Shown here in pieces: positions 17,375 through 27,500 of a stretch of 64,000 nt of DNA. The stretch's first letter is position 1. The number at the start of each line of letters is the position of its first letter. This stretch comes from Pseudomonas botevensis (GTDB lineage: Bacteria; Pseudomonadota; Gammaproteobacteria; Pseudomonadales; Pseudomonadaceae): contig NZ_JAHTKI010000001.1 in the NCBI RefSeq assembly GCF_019145475.1, positions 372,001 through 436,000 on the forward strand. Reading direction: 5' to 3'. The notes below the pieces were generated by a model. The model worked only from the letters and a program-made list of their open reading frames with translations, was not told where the DNA came from and did no database searches. A program made the translations under genes and the position numbers.

Positions 17375-19600
17375 ATGAATACCGAAGGACTCACTGAAGT
17401 TGCCGTAAAAGAAGCTCAACCCGTGGTCGAGCAGATTACCGAGACGCCACCGGAGCTGGAGCCGGCGCCACCCGCGCCGGTCACGGAGCCTGCGGCGGCC
17501 GCCCCGGCGATCGCGATTCCCGGCCTGGATGACAGCAGTCTGTATATCCATCGGGAATTGTCGCAACTGCAGTTCAACATCCGCGTGCTGGAACAGGCGC
17601 TGGACGAGTCCTACCCGTTGCTGGAGCGGTTGAAGTTCCTGCTGATCTTCTCCAGCAACCTCGACGAATTCTTCGAAATCCGCGTCGCCGGCCTGAAGAA
17701 GCAGATCACCTTCGCCCGTGAACAGGCTGGCGCCGATGGCCTGCAACCGCATCAGGCGCTGGCGCGGATCAGCGAGCTGGTACACGGTCATGTCGACCGC
17801 CAGTACGCGATCCTCAACGACATCCTGCTGCCGGAACTGGAAAAGCATCAGATCCGCTTCATCCGTCGCCGCTACTGGACAACCAAGCTCAAGACCTGGG
17901 TACGCCGCTATTTCCGCGACGAGATCGCGCCGATCATCACCCCGATCGGCCTCGACCCGACGCACCCGTTCCCGTTGCTGGTGAACAAGAGCCTGAACTT
18001 CATCGTCGAGCTCGAGGGCATCGACGCCTTCGGTCGCGACTCCGGTCTGGCGATCATCCCGGCGCCGCGTCTGTTGCCTCGGATCATCAAGGTGCCGGAA
18101 GAAGTCGGCGGCCCGGGCGCCAACTATGTATTCCTGTCGTCGATGATCCACGCCCACGCCGATGACCTGTTCCAGGGCATGAAGGTCAAGGGCTGCTACC
18201 AGTTCCGCCTGACCCGGAACGCCGACCTGGCGCTCGACTCCGAAGACGTCGAAGACCTGGCCCGCGCCCTGCGTGGCGAGCTGTTTTCGCGTCGTTACGG
18301 TGACGCGGTGCGTCTGGAAGTCGCCGACACCTGCCCGAAACACCTCTCGGATTACCTGCTCAAGCAGTTCAACCTGAGCGAGACCGAGCTGTATCAGGTC
18401 AATGGCCCGGTCAACCTGACCCGCCTGTTCAGCATCACCGGCCTGGACAGCCACCCGGAGCTGCAACACGCGCCGTTCACCCCGCAGATCCCGAAACTGC
18501 TGCAAAACAGCGAGAACATTTTCAGCGTGGTCAGCAAGCAGGACATCCTCCTGCTGCACCCGTTCGAGTCGTTCACGCCGGTGGTCGACCTGCTGCGTCA
18601 GGCAGCGAAAGACCCGCATGTCCTGGCCGTGCGCCAGACCCTGTACCGTTCCGGCGCCAACTCGGAAATCGTCGATGCGCTGGTGGATGCCGCGCGTAAC
18701 GGCAAGGAAGTCACGGCGGTCATCGAACTGCGCGCGCGGTTCGACGAAGAGTCCAACCTGCAACTGGCCAGCCGCCTGCAAGCGGCGGGCGCGGTGGTGA
18801 TCTACGGCGTGGTCGGCTTCAAGACCCACGCCAAGATGATGCTGATCCTGCGTCGCGAGCAGGGCGAAATCGTCCGTTACGCGCACCTCGGCACCGGTAA
18901 CTACCACGCCGGCAACGCCCGCCTGTACACCGACTACAGCCTGCTGACCTCCGACGACGCCTTGTGCGAAGACGTCGGCAAACTGTTCAGCCAGTTGATC
19001 GGCATGGGCAAGACGCTGCGCATGAAGAAGCTGCTGCATGCGCCGTTCACCCTGAAAAAGGGCATGCTCGACATGATCACCCGCGAGACGCAGTTTGCCC
19101 TCGACGGCAAACCGGCGCACATCATCGCCAAGTTCAACTCGCTGACCGATCCGAAGATCATCCGCGCGCTGTACAAGGCCAGCCAGTCCGGCGTGCGCAT
19201 CGATCTGGTGGTGCGCGGCATGTGCTGCCTGCGTCCGGGCATCGCCGGGGTGTCGCACAACATTCATGTGCGCTCGATCATCGGCCGCTTCCTCGAACAC
19301 ACCCGCGTGTTCTACTTCCTCAACGGCGGCGAGGAGCAGATGTTCCTCTCCAGCGCCGACTGGATGGAGCGCAACCTCGACAAGCGCGTCGAGACTTGCT
19401 TCCCGGTCGAGGGCAAGAAGCTGCTGACCCGGGTCAAGAAAGAGCTGGAGCTGTACCTGACCGACAACACCCACAGCTGGAGCCTGCAATCGGACGGCCG
19501 CTACATCCGCAACACGCCGACCGGCAACCAGAACCCGCGTAGCGCGCAGGCGACGTTGCTGGAGCGGTTGGGGAGTCCGATTCTGCCGGTGAGCAGCTAA
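17375..19600 (+). CDS. ppk: Polyphosphate kinase 1
   Basis: 741 residues, full length for the family plus an Ala/Pro/Glu-rich N-terminal extension of about 45 residues. It makes inorganic polyphosphate from ATP. The N domain starts [19 protein letters not shown]. The catalytic part has the two phospholipase-D-like halves with [15 protein letters not shown] (phospho-accepting His) and [15 protein letters not shown]. It is co-transcribed with hemB (18-base gap), so the Pho box ahead of hemB would link its expression to phosphate limitation. It faces ppx, which encodes the degrading enzyme. Confidence 0.96.
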   Translation: MNTEGLTEVAVKEAQPVVEQITETPPELEPAPPAPVTEPAAAAPAIAIPGLDDSSLYIHRELSQLQFNIRVLEQALDESYPLLERLKFLLIFSSNLDEFFEIRVAGLKKQITFAREQAGADGLQPHQALARISELVHGHVDRQYAILNDILLPELEKHQIRFIRRRYWTTKLKTWVRRYFRDEIAPIITPIGLDPTHPFPLLVNKSLNFIVELEGIDAFGRDSGLAIIPAPRLLPRIIKVPEEVGGPGANYVFLSSMIHAHADDLFQGMKVKGCYQFRLTRNADLALDSEDVEDLARALRGELFSRRYGDAVRLEVADTCPKHLSDYLLKQFNLSETELYQVNGPVNLTRLFSITGLDSHPELQHAPFTPQIPKLLQNSENIFSVVSKQDILLLHPFESFTPVVDLLRQAAKDPHVLAVRQTLYRSGANSEIVDALVDAARNGKEVTAVIELRARFDEESNLQLASRLQAAGAVVIYGVVGFKTHAKMMLILRREQGEIVRYAHLGTGNYHAGNARLYTDYSLLTSDDALCEDVGKLFSQLIGMGKTLRMKKLLHAPFTLKKGMLDMITRETQFALDGKPAHIIAKFNSLTDPKIIRALYKASQSGVRIDLVVRGMCCLRPGIAGVSHNIHVRSIIGRFLEHTRVFYFLNGGEEQMFLSSADWMERNLDKRVETCFPVEGKKLLTRVKKELELYLTDNTHSWSLQSDGRYIRNTPTGNQNPRSAQATLLERLGSPILPVSS

Positions 19601-19617
19601 GGCCTCAAAGCCAAAAG

Positions 19618-19749
19618 CCCCTCACCCTAACCCTCTCCCAGTGGGAGAGGGGGCTGACGCCACATCGACCTGAGAACCTGAGTCGAGCTCAGGTTTGAAG
19701 AGCACCAAGATCGGCTCCCTCTCCCTCGGGAGAGGGCTGGGGTGAGGGG
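19618..19749. repeat. Dispersed 132-bp intergenic element with inverted ends
   Basis: The left end CCCCTCACCCTAACCCTC and right end GAGGGCTGGGGTGAGGGG are inverted repeats of each other. Internal CCCTCTCCC/GGGAGAGGG pairs and an inner CTGAG...CTCAG dyad are also present. A related copy lies at 44450-44579. It resembles a small non-autonomous (MITE-like) repeat and has no open reading frame. Confidence 0.7.
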
Positions 19750-19782
19750 AAAGTTCACCTCCGTCCTCAAGTCGAACCCAAT

Positions 19783-19814
19783 AAAAAAGGCGATCCCGAC
19801 GGATCGCCTTTTTC
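19783..19814. terminator. Bidirectional terminator between ppk and ppx
   Basis: AAAAAAGGCGATCC and GGATCGCCTTTTT form a perfect stem with A and T runs on either side, so it can end both convergent transcripts. Confidence 0.9.
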
Positions 19815-19828
19815 ATTCCCGGCCCGAC

Positions 19829-21331
19829 TCAGTGAACCGTCAGGATGATCCCCACCCGCGTCAGCCACTCGGCCTCCAGCGCAAAATCGGCCTGGGTCAG
19901 TTGATTCTCATCCAGCCACTTCTCTGGAAACTCCACATCAAGGTTGTCGCCCTTGGCATGCAGCGCCACCTGCGGCATCGCCTGGGTGCCCCGGATGTGG
20001 TGGAACAGAATGGCAAAGCGCAGCAGCACGCACAGACGGATCAGCTTGATGCCGTCGTCGCCGAACTCGGCGAATTTGTCCTTGGGAATGTTGCGGCGGT
20101 GGCCGCGTACCAGCAATGCGAGCATCTGCTGGTCTTCGCGGGAGAAACCGGCCAGGTCGGAGTGCTCGATCAGGTAGGCGCCGTGCTTGTGGTAGTGATA
20201 GTGCGCGATGTCGAGGCCGACCTCGTGCACTTTCGCCGCCCAGCCCAGCAGTTCGCGCCAGATGCCGTCATCCAGCTCCCAATCCACGGCGACCTGATCG
20301 AAGGCATGCAGCGCCTTGCGCTCGACCCGGATCGCCTGCTCCTGATCGACGTGATAACGCTCCGTCAACGAGGTCAGGGTGCGTTCGCGCACGTCTTCGT
20401 GATGATGGCGGCCGAGCAGGTCATAGAGCACGCCTTCGCGCAGTGCACCTTCGCAGTGATCCATGCGTTGCAGTTCGAGGGCGTCGAAGATCGCTTCGAG
20501 AATCGCCAGGCCCGCCGGGAAAATCGCCCGGCGGTCCGGCTTGATGCCTTCGAAATCGATCTTGTCGACATCGCCCAGCTTGAACAGCCGGCGCTTGAGC
20601 CAGGCCAGGCCTTCGGCGTTCACTTCGCCGCTGCCATGGCCGCCGGCCTTCAGCGCCAGGCCGATGGCGCGAATGGTGCCCGAGGAGCCGATGGCTTCAT
20701 CCCAGGTCAGGCGGTGCAGGGCATGCTCGATGCTCATGATCTCCAGCCGCGCCGCCGTATATGCCTGGGCGTAGCGGGCCGGGGTGATCTTGCCGTCCTT
20801 GAAGTAGCGCTGGGTGAAGCTGACGCAGCCCATTTGCAGGCTTTCGCGCAGCAGCGGCTCGAAGCGCTGGCCGATGATGAATTCGGTACTGCCGCCGCCG
20901 ATGTCGGCGACCAGGCGTTTGCCGGGGGTGTCGGCGAGGGTGTGGGACACGCCAAGGTAGATCAGGCGCGCCTCTTCACGGCCGGAGATGACCTCCACCG
21001 GATGGCCGAGGATTTCTTCGGCGCGGTGGATGAACTCCAGGCGGTTGCGGGCTTCACGCAGGGCGTTGGTGCCGACGATCCGCACGGCGCCCAGAGGCAT
21101 GCCGTTGATCAGCTGGGCAAAACGCTTGAGGCAGTCGAGCCCGCGTTGCATGGATTCTTCGTTGAGATGACGCTCATCGTCGATGCCGGCGGCCAGCTGA
21201 ACCTTCTCCCCGAGACGCTCGAGAATACGGATTTCGCCGTTCTGGGCCTTGGCCACGACCATATGGAAGCTGTTGGAGCCCAGGTCGATTGCGGCGATCA
21301 GGGACAGATTCTTGGCTTGGGATTGCGGCAT
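19829..21331 (-). CDS. ppx: Exopolyphosphatase (Ppx/GppA family)
   Basis: 500 residues. The first actin-like phosphate-binding loop [15 protein letters not shown] is at residues 13-27 and the second, [13 protein letters not shown], near 147. [12 protein letters not shown] follows, and the C-terminal half is a helical HD-like domain ([17 protein letters not shown]). It hydrolyses terminal phosphates from polyphosphate and may act on pppGpp. It is convergent with ppk across a shared terminator, the usual Pseudomonas arrangement. No Pho box was recognised ahead of it. Confidence 0.95.
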   Translation of the reverse strand: MPQSQAKNLSLIAAIDLGSNSFHMVVAKAQNGEIRILERLGEKVQLAAGIDDERHLNEESMQRGLDCLKRFAQLINGMPLGAVRIVGTNALREARNRLEFIHRAEEILGHPVEVISGREEARLIYLGVSHTLADTPGKRLVADIGGGSTEFIIGQRFEPLLRESLQMGCVSFTQRYFKDGKITPARYAQAYTAARLEIMSIEHALHRLTWDEAIGSSGTIRAIGLALKAGGHGSGEVNAEGLAWLKRRLFKLGDVDKIDFEGIKPDRRAIFPAGLAILEAIFDALELQRMDHCEGALREGVLYDLLGRHHHEDVRERTLTSLTERYHVDQEQAIRVERKALHAFDQVAVDWELDDGIWRELLGWAAKVHEVGLDIAHYHYHKHGAYLIEHSDLAGFSREDQQMLALLVRGHRRNIPKDKFAEFGDDGIKLIRLCVLLRFAILFHHIRGTQAMPQVALHAKGDNLDVEFPEKWLDENQLTQADFALEAEWLTRVGIILTVH

Positions 21332-21416
21332 GGTCAGGGGGTCTCGGTCGATAACCCCGACATCGTGCCACGATCAAACGCCGCCGCCAACGCGCACGGT
21401 TCAAACCCTTGATCTT

Positions 21417-21434
21417 GCGCAGGAAAGCCTGCGC
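21417..21434. other. Short perfect hairpin upstream of ppx
   Basis: GCGCAGG-AAAG-CCTGCGC, a 7-bp stem with a four-base loop, lies in the ABC-ATPase/ppx gap (21332-21538). There is no clear T run, so a terminator call is weak. The rest of this gap holds a single REP unit and no gene. Confidence 0.4.
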
Positions 21435-21486
21435 CCGTTGCGCGCTCACTCCCGAGCAAGCCCGGTCGCTGATGCACACAGCGCCC

Positions 21487-21515
21487 GTGTGGCAGCGGGC
21501 GTGCCCGCGAAGAGG
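21487..21515. repeat. Single REP unit
   Basis: GTGTGGCAGCGGGCGTGCCC followed by GCGAAGAGGC is one arm of the common fluorescent-Pseudomonas REP family, without an adjacent inverted partner. Confidence 0.65.
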
Positions 21516-21538
21516 CCATCACAGGCAACGAAAACCCC

Positions 21539-22276
21539 TCAGGCTGTCGCCTCCACCGTGCCAATAAAATTCGCCAGCTCCGCTGTCTGCGGACGGGCAA
21601 ACAACACCTTCGGATCGCCCACTTCATGCACTTTGCCGTGATGCATGAACACCAGTTTGTCGCCCACCTCCCGGGCAAAGCGCATTTCGTGGGTGACCAT
21701 GATCAGCGTCATGCCTTCCTTCGCCAGTTGCCGCACCACGCTGAGCACTTCATTGACCAGCTCCGGGTCGAGCGCCGAAGTGATCTCGTCGCACAGCAAC
21801 ACCTTGGGCGACATCGCCAACGCCCGGGCGATCGCCACCCGCTGCTGCTGGCCGCCGGAGAGCCGATCCGGGAAGGCGTCGAACTTCTCCCCCAGCCCGA
21901 CCCGTTCGAGCATCTGTCGCGCCAGCTCGGCTGCCTTGGTTTTCGGCACTTTCTGCACCACTTGCGGGGCGAGCATCACGTTTTCGCCGACGGTCAGGTG
22001 CGGGAACAGGTTGAACTGCTGGAACACCATGCCGACTTTCTGCCGCAGGCTGCGCAGGTCGGCGCGGGCCGCGTCGAGGTATTCGCCGTCGACTTCGATC
22101 ACTCCGTCGTTGATCGACTCCAGGCCATTGAGGGTGCGCAGCAGGGTGGATTTGCCCGAGCCGCTGCGGCCGATGATCGCCACCACCTGGCCTTCCTCCA
22201 CGCTCAGGTCGATGCCTTTGAGGACATGGTGGTCGCCGTAATATTTATGCAGGGCGGAAATTCTAAGCAGGGGCAT
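21539..22276 (-). CDS. Polar amino-acid ABC importer, ATP-binding subunit
   Basis: 245 residues, starting MPLLRISALHKYYGDHHVL. The nine extra codons upstream are discarded because GGAGA lies just ahead of this ATG. It has Walker A GRSGSGKST, Q-loop MVFQQFNLFPHLTV, signature LSGGQQQRVAIARAL, Walker B VLLCDEITSALDP and switch His in VTHEMRFAREV, all typical of the GlnQ/HisP class. It overlaps the preceding permease gene by 14 bases, so the subunits are coupled in translation. Confidence 0.94.
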   Translation of the reverse strand: MPLLRISALHKYYGDHHVLKGIDLSVEEGQVVAIIGRSGSGKSTLLRTLNGLESINDGVIEVDGEYLDAARADLRSLRQKVGMVFQQFNLFPHLTVGENVMLAPQVVQKVPKTKAAELARQMLERVGLGEKFDAFPDRLSGGQQQRVAIARALAMSPKVLLCDEITSALDPELVNEVLSVVRQLAKEGMTLIMVTHEMRFAREVGDKLVFMHHGKVHEVGDPKVLFARPQTAELANFIGTVEATA

Positions 22277-22913
22277 GCAGTCTCCTTTCCAGGTAGCGCG
22301 CACTGAGGGACAAGGGGTAGCAGAGCAGGAAATAGCCGAGGGCGACGAGGCCGTAGACCATGAACGGTTCGAAGGTGGCGTTGGCGAGCATGCCGCCGGT
22401 CTTGGTCAGTTCGGTGAAGCCGATGATCGAGGTCACCGCCGTGCCTTTGACCACTTGCACCGAGAAGCCCACGGTCGGCGCCACGGCGATGCGCAGGGCT
22501 TGCGGCAGGATCACGTAGCGCAGTTGCTCCAGCGGATACATCGCCAGGCTCGACGAGGCCTCCCACTGACCGTTGGGAATCGCCTCGACGCAACCGCGCC
22601 AGATCTCCGCGAGATACGCGCTGGTGAACAGCGTCAGGGCAATCGCCGCCGCCATCCACGGTGAAATCTCCACCCCGGCCAGCGCCACACCGAAGAACAC
22701 TAGAAACAGTTGCATCAGCAACGGCGTGCCCTGGAACAGTTCGATCCAGGTGCGGGCCAGGTAGCGGCTCGCGGGATTTTTCGAGATGCGCATGATCAGA
22801 ATCAGCAAGCCGACGAGCCCGCCGCCGATGAACGCCACCAGCGACAACGCCAGCGTCCATTGCAGGCCGGTCAGCAGGTTGCGCAGGATGTCCCAGAAGG
22901 TGAAGTCGCTCAT
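22263..22913 (-). CDS. Polar amino-acid ABC importer, permease 2
   Basis: 216 residues, start MSDFTFWDILRNLL with AGGAA upstream; the longer frame from 22982 lies inside the neighbouring gene. It is a HisM/GlnP-type permease with about five membrane segments. It has the motif WIELFQGTPLLMQLFLVFFG and the EAA loop EASSSLAMYPLEQLRYVILPQALR that docks the ATPase. It overlaps permease 1 by four bases and the ATPase by 14. Confidence 0.93.
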   Translation of the reverse strand: MSDFTFWDILRNLLTGLQWTLALSLVAFIGGGLVGLLILIMRISKNPASRYLARTWIELFQGTPLLMQLFLVFFGVALAGVEISPWMAAAIALTLFTSAYLAEIWRGCVEAIPNGQWEASSSLAMYPLEQLRYVILPQALRIAVAPTVGFSVQVVKGTAVTSIIGFTELTKTGGMLANATFEPFMVYGLVALGYFLLCYPLSLSARYLERRLHAPA

Positions 22914-23578
22914 TGGTTGTTCCTGGCGATGAAGCGTTGACCGAACCAGTTCAGCAACTGGCGGATCAGCAGCGCCATGCACAAATAAAGGAGGGTGGTC
23001 AGGGCGTAGGTTTCAAAGGCGCGGAAATTGCGCGACTGAATGAAGTTGGCGGCGAAGCTCAACTCTTCGGTGGCGATCTGCGAACACACCGCCGAGCCGA
23101 GCATGACGATGATGATCTGGCTGCTCAGGGCCGGCCAGACCTTGCCCAGCGCCGGCAGCAAAACCACATGGCGAAACGCTTCGAAACGGCTCATCGCCAG
23201 CGCCGCTGCGGCTTCCAGTTGTCCACGCGGAATCGCCTGGATGCCGGCGCGGATGATTTCGGTCGAGTACGCGCCGAGGTTGACCACCATCGCCAGCACG
23301 GCCGCCTGCCACTCGGAAATCTGCACGCCGAGGGAAGGCAAGCCGAAAAAGATGAAAAACAGCTGCACCAGAAACGGCGTGTTGCGGATCAATTCGACGT
23401 AGACCCCGAAGATCGCCGAGAACGGGCGGATGTTCCACGCCCGCACCAGTGCCCCGACGATGCCCAGGCCCACCCCGAGCAGCGCGCCGATGGCCGTCAG
23501 CTCCAGGGTGAACAGCGCCCCGTGCAGCAGCAGGCCGGTGTTGTCCAGCACTGGCGAAAAATCAAACTGATAAGCCAT
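22910..23578 (-). CDS. Polar amino-acid ABC importer, permease 1
   Basis: 222 residues with about five membrane segments. The His/Glu/Gln/Arg permease motif appears as YVELIRNTPFLVQLFFIFFG, and the EAA loop as EAAAALAMSRFEAFRHVVLLPAL. Together with the second permease it forms the heterodimeric channel. It lies 22 bases after the binding-protein gene. Confidence 0.93.
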   Translation of the reverse strand: MAYQFDFSPVLDNTGLLLHGALFTLELTAIGALLGVGLGIVGALVRAWNIRPFSAIFGVYVELIRNTPFLVQLFFIFFGLPSLGVQISEWQAAVLAMVVNLGAYSTEIIRAGIQAIPRGQLEAAAALAMSRFEAFRHVVLLPALGKVWPALSSQIIIVMLGSAVCSQIATEELSFAANFIQSRNFRAFETYALTTLLYLCMALLIRQLLNWFGQRFIARNNQ

Positions 23579-23600
23579 GCGATGCCTCCCGTGCGCCCGT

Positions 23601-24386
23601 TCAGAGATCGGCCGGCAGCGGTTCTTTCAGCCAGGTCCGGGCGTTTTTCTCCAGCGCGCCGTCAGCCCTGGCTGTGGTCAGGATGTCGTTCACCTTGCCC
23701 AGCAGCGCCGGCTCGTTCTTGTTCACTCCGACGTAGACCGGGGAGTCCTTGAGCTTCACTTTCAGCGCCGGAACGCGTTTCGGGTTCTTCTCGCTGATTG
23801 CCACCATCACCACGTTGCCGCTGGCGATCAGGTCGACTTGTCCTGCAAGGTAGGCGGCGATGGTCGAGTTGTTGTCCTCGAAGCGCTTGATGGTCACGCC
23901 TTCGGGGGCGACTTTGGTGAGTTCGATGTCTTCGATGGCGCCACGGGTGACGCTGATGGTCTTGCCTTTCAGATCGTCCAGAGTGGCGACCGCCGCGTCC
24001 GGCGGGCCGAACACGGCGAGGTAGAACGGCGCGTAGGCGCGGGAGAAGTCGATGACTTTCTCGCGTTCCGGATTCTTGCCGAGGCTGGAAATCACCAGAT
24101 CGACCTTGCCGGTGGTCAGGAACGGGATGCGGTTGGTGCTGTTGACCGGGGTCAGCTCGAGTTTGACCTTGAGTTGCTCGGCCAGCAGTTTCGCGGTGTC
24201 GATGTCCAGGCCGCGAGGCTGCATGTCCGGGCCGACCGAGCCGAACGGCGGGAAGTCCTGCGGCACCGCGACTTTCAGGGTGCCGCGCTTGATGACGTCA
24301 TCCAGGCTGTCGGCGTGGGCGGGAACCTGGCTGAGCATCAGGCCGGCAAACAGGGCGGCGAGGAGGGCGCGGTAACGCTGGGTCAT
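23601..24386 (-). CDS. Polar amino-acid ABC importer, periplasmic binding protein
   Basis: 261 residues with a signal peptide cleaved after AHA (about residue 25). It is a class F/SBP family 3 fold: GTLKVAVPQDFPPFGSV, RGLDIDTAKLLAEQL, NRIPFLTTGKVDLVISSL, REKVIDFSRAYAPFYLAV. The Arg and Asp of the amino-acid pocket are present in the expected blocks, but the ligand cannot be assigned. It is the first gene of the importer operon, divergent from the FCD regulator at 24642. Confidence 0.93.
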   Translation of the reverse strand: MTQRYRALLAALFAGLMLSQVPAHADSLDDVIKRGTLKVAVPQDFPPFGSVGPDMQPRGLDIDTAKLLAEQLKVKLELTPVNSTNRIPFLTTGKVDLVISSLGKNPEREKVIDFSRAYAPFYLAVFGPPDAAVATLDDLKGKTISVTRGAIEDIELTKVAPEGVTIKRFEDNNSTIAAYLAGQVDLIASGNVVMVAISEKNPKRVPALKVKLKDSPVYVGVNKNEPALLGKVNDILTTARADGALEKNARTWLKEPLPADL

Positions 24387-24641
24387 GGCAAATCTCCGGA
24401 TCGGCGGAAGTGATTTCTGCGATCGGACAGAGCATGGGCCATGCCAACAGGCGCCTTTCTCAGCGGCAGGCCACGGGTTTGGCGGGTTTGTTCGGTCTTA
24501 CTGGTCTGAACAGTCCATCCGGTTTTCGCACTCCGATAGCGCATCTGCCGCCGTTGCCGATCCCCCGTGGGGCACGACTTGCCGGGCGTGGCGAATAGCT
24601 TTACAACTAGCCGCACATTGGCCTGGCTCGTCTGGAAAACC

Positions 24642-25349
24642 ATGAACTCGATCTCCCGCGCCGTACCCGAAGTGGCGCTGCAAGCGATCCGCAAACTGAT
24701 TACCGAGCAGGGTTTCGGTCCGGGTGATGCGCTGCCTTCGCAGCGGGATCTGGCGCTGCAACTGGGGGTCAGCCGGGCATCGCTGCGCGAAGCCTTGTCA
24801 TCGCTGAGTGCGCTGGGCGTGGTCAGCATTCAGCCGGGCAAGGGTGTGTTCGTGCAGTCGCCGGTGGACTTGCCGCCAGGCGACAGCGCGCCAGCCTGGC
24901 CGTTTGCGACCCAGGCCTCGCCGCTGGAAATCTTCCAGTTGCGCTACGCGCTGGAAGGGTTCGCGGCCGGGTTGGCGGCGTTGACGCTGAGCACCAACGA
25001 TCTGGATGAACTGGAAGACAACGTCGCCGCCATGCGCGAGCAGTTGCGCGGCGGCGACTTCGAGGCAGCGGCGAAACTGGATTTCGAATTCCACCGGCGG
25101 ATCCTGCTCGCCAGCGGCAATCAGGCGATGTTGAGCATCCTCACCGCCAGCGCCGACATCTTTCTGGAAAGCCAGAAACTACCGTTCATCCGCGCCGAGC
25201 GGGCGATGGAAACCTGGCAGGAACATCGCAAGATCCTCCGCGCCCTGGCTCGCCGGGCCTCGGCGGCAGCACAGAAAGCCATGCAGGAACACGTGCGCAA
25301 CGCCGCCCTGCGCACTGGAATCGCCTTCATCGCCCCCGCCGGCGCGTGA
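24642..25349 (+). CDS. GntR-family regulator, FCD (FadR C-terminal) subclass
   Basis: 235 residues from ATG 24642; the upstream 24567 start gives residues unlike the family. A winged helix (about 8-72, GPGDALPSQRDLALQLGVSR then LREALSSLSALGVV and the wing GKGVFVQ) precedes an all-helical FCD ligand domain with DFEFHRRILLASGN and a late H-x3-L metal-site helix (QEHRKILRALARR). It is divergent from the amino-acid ABC operon across about 255 bases and is the obvious candidate regulator of it. The ligand and operator were not determined. Confidence 0.9.
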   Translation: MNSISRAVPEVALQAIRKLITEQGFGPGDALPSQRDLALQLGVSRASLREALSSLSALGVVSIQPGKGVFVQSPVDLPPGDSAPAWPFATQASPLEIFQLRYALEGFAAGLAALTLSTNDLDELEDNVAAMREQLRGGDFEAAAKLDFEFHRRILLASGNQAMLSILTASADIFLESQKLPFIRAERAMETWQEHRKILRALARRASAAAQKAMQEHVRNAALRTGIAFIAPAGA

Positions 25350-25404
25350 CTTGAGCTATACCCAGACTCATGGGGCGCCATAGCAAGACTCAATCATCTG
25401 CGGC

Positions 25405-25433
25405 TTCCTGAACAGGGGAAGGGCGGCTATGAT
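25405..25433 (+). promoter_or_regulatory. Candidate trxA promoter
   Basis: -10 TATGAT at 25428-25433 with a poor -35 TTCCTG at 25405-25410 (17-base spacer), 37 bases ahead of the trxA ATG. Confidence 0.4.
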
Positions 25434-25469
25434 GGGCCACGTTTTTTTGCTTACAACCTGGAGAATTCC

Positions 25470-25799
25470 ATGAGCAGCGATCTGATCAAACACGTTAGCG
25501 ACGCTAGCTTCGAAGCTGACGTACTCAAGGCCGAAGGCGCTGTCCTGGTCGACTACTGGGCTGAATGGTGCGGCCCTTGCAAAATGATCGCTCCGGTTCT
25601 GGACGAGATTGCCGAGACTTACAAAGGCAAGCTGACCGTTGCCAAGCTGAACATCGACGAGAACCAGGAAACCCCGGCCAAGCACGGCGTACGTGGTATC
25701 CCGACCCTGATGCTGTTCAAGAACGGCAACGTTGAAGCGACCAAGGTCGGCGCTCTGTCGAAGTCGCAACTGGCTGCTTTCCTCGACGCCAACATCTGA
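25470..25799 (+). CDS. trxA: Thioredoxin 1
   Basis: 109 residues, standard length. Active site W33-C34-G-P-C37, cis-Pro loop RGIPTLMLF and the glycine-rich GALSK end are all present. It is the cytoplasmic dithiol reductant for ribonucleotide reductase, methionine sulfoxide reductases and others. A ribosome-binding site GGAGA lies ahead of the ATG. It is followed by a strong terminator and then rho, as in other gamma-proteobacteria. Confidence 0.97.
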   Translation: MSSDLIKHVSDASFEADVLKAEGAVLVDYWAEWCGPCKMIAPVLDEIAETYKGKLTVAKLNIDENQETPAKHGVRGIPTLMLFKNGNVEATKVGALSKSQLAAFLDANI

Positions 25800-25820
25800 G
25801 CGTCGCTGTAAAGTGTGCTG

Positions 25821-25850
25821 AAAAAAGCCCCGCAAATCGCGGGGCTTTTT
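25821..25850 (+). terminator. trxA terminator
   Basis: A run of A, stem GCCCCGC/GCGGGGC and T run; 21 bases after the trxA stop. Confidence 0.93.
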
Positions 25851-25993
25851 GCGTATTCAGGGCTAGACGCTCCGAAATCCAGGTGGTACATTCGGCCCCG
25901 CACTGGTTTCTCCACTGCCCCCTGCAAGCCGTCGCCGACGCACTCCTTTCGAACAAGTACGCGATCCTGTCGCCTTCTCCGCGGCGCGGCCTC

Positions 25994-26012
25994 ATTAAGC
26001 CAAAAGCTTAAT
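25994..26012 (+). promoter_or_regulatory. Hairpin in the rho leader
   Basis: ATTAAGC-CAAAA-GCTTAAT is a perfect 7-bp dyad, followed by a run of C and then the rho start 35 bases on. The leader (25851-26047) is otherwise C-rich and unstructured to the eye. rho is autoregulated by early termination in E. coli; a similar role here is inference. Confidence 0.45.
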
Positions 26013-26047
26013 TTCCCCCCCTCCATAAATGATTACGTCATTCCTAT

Positions 26048-27307
26048 ATGAATCTGACTGAACTCAAGCAAAAGCCGATTACCGAACTGCTCGAATTGGC
26101 CGAACAGATGGGCATAGAAAATATGGCCCGTTCGCGCAAGCAGGACGTGATTTTCTCCCTGCTGAAAAAGCACGCTAAAAGCGGCGAGGAAATCTCCGGT
26201 GATGGCGTGCTGGAGATTCTCCAGGACGGCTTCGGCTTCCTGCGCTCCGCTGACGCTTCCTATCTCGCCGGCCCTGATGACATCTACGTCTCGCCGAGCC
26301 AGATCCGCCGTTTCAACTTGCGCACCGGTGACACCATCGTTGGCAAGATCCGCCCTCCGAAGGAAGGCGAGCGGTACTTCGCCCTGCTCAAGGTCGACAC
26401 GATCAACTTCGATCGTCCGGAGAACGCGAAGAACAAGATTCTCTTCGAGAACCTGACCCCGCTGTTCCCGAACGTGCGCATGAAGATGGAAGCCGGCAAC
26501 GGTTCCACCGAAGACCTGACCGGTCGTGTGATCGATCTGTGCGCGCCGATCGGCAAGGGCCAGCGTGGCCTGATCGTCGCACCGCCGAAGGCCGGTAAAA
26601 CGATCATGCTGCAAAACATCGCCGCGAATATCGCGCGTAACAATCCTGAAGTTCACCTGATCGTGCTGTTGATCGACGAGCGTCCGGAAGAAGTGACCGA
26701 AATGCAGCGCACCGTGCGCGGCGAAGTGGTTGCCTCGACCTTCGACGAGCCGCCGACCCGTCACGTACAGGTAGCTGAAATGGTGATCGAGAAGGCCAAG
26801 CGCCTGGTGGAACACAAGAAAGACGTGGTGATCCTGCTCGACTCCATCACCCGTCTGGCCCGCGCCTACAACACCGTGATCCCGAGCTCCGGCAAGGTGC
26901 TGACCGGTGGTGTCGATGCCCACGCCCTGGAGAAACCGAAGCGTTTCTTCGGCGCCGCGCGCAACATCGAAGAAGGCGGCTCGCTGACCATTATCGCCAC
27001 CGCGCTGGTTGAAACCGGCTCGAAGATGGACGAAGTGATCTACGAAGAGTTCAAGGGTACCGGCAACATGGAACTGCCTCTGGATCGCAAGATCGCCGAG
27101 AAGCGCGTGTTCCCGGCGATCAACATCAACCGTTCCGGCACCCGCCGCGAAGAGTTGCTGACCGCCGACGACGAACTGCAGCGCATGTGGATCCTGCGCA
27201 AGCTGCTGCACCCGATGGACGAAGTTGCCGCCATCGAGTTCCTGGTCGACAAGCTGAAAACGACCAAGACCAACGACGAGTTCTTCCTGTCGATGAAGCG
27301 CAAGTAA
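26048..27307 (+). CDS. rho: Transcription termination factor Rho
   Basis: 419 residues, the usual length. The N-terminal helical region ([20 protein letters not shown]) is followed by an RNA-binding cold-shock-like fold with [23 protein letters not shown] and the ATPase core. The core has Walker [26 protein letters not shown], Walker [17 protein letters not shown] and the Q/R loops. The start is fixed by homology: no purine-rich Shine-Dalgarno is visible before ATG 26048. A strong terminator follows. Confidence 0.97.
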   Translation: MNLTELKQKPITELLELAEQMGIENMARSRKQDVIFSLLKKHAKSGEEISGDGVLEILQDGFGFLRSADASYLAGPDDIYVSPSQIRRFNLRTGDTIVGKIRPPKEGERYFALLKVDTINFDRPENAKNKILFENLTPLFPNVRMKMEAGNGSTEDLTGRVIDLCAPIGKGQRGLIVAPPKAGKTIMLQNIAANIARNNPEVHLIVLLIDERPEEVTEMQRTVRGEVVASTFDEPPTRHVQVAEMVIEKAKRLVEHKKDVVILLDSITRLARAYNTVIPSSGKVLTGGVDAHALEKPKRFFGAARNIEEGGSLTIIATALVETGSKMDEVIYEEFKGTGNMELPLDRKIAEKRVFPAININRSGTRREELLTADDELQRMWILRKLLHPMDEVAAIEFLVDKLKTTKTNDEFFLSMKRK

Positions 27308-27323
27308 CCGCGTCGGTTGAGTC

Positions 27324-27359
27324 CAAAAATGGCGCCCCTGGTGGGGCGCCATTTTTTTT
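27324..27359 (+). terminator. rho terminator
   Basis: AAAAATGGCGCCCC-TGGT-GGGGCGCCATTTTTTTT, a strong stem with a long T run. Confidence 0.93.
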
Positions 27360-27500
27360 GCCGGTTTTCCGTCCGGTAGATGGGAGGTTTTGAGTCGTCT
27401 AAGGTCATTTGTTGGCACAACAAAAAGCAGCGTCCGCGAGCCTCTTCGAGAGGTATGGCGTCTGTACAAAAAACAACCATCTGATTGGCATTAAGGTTTT

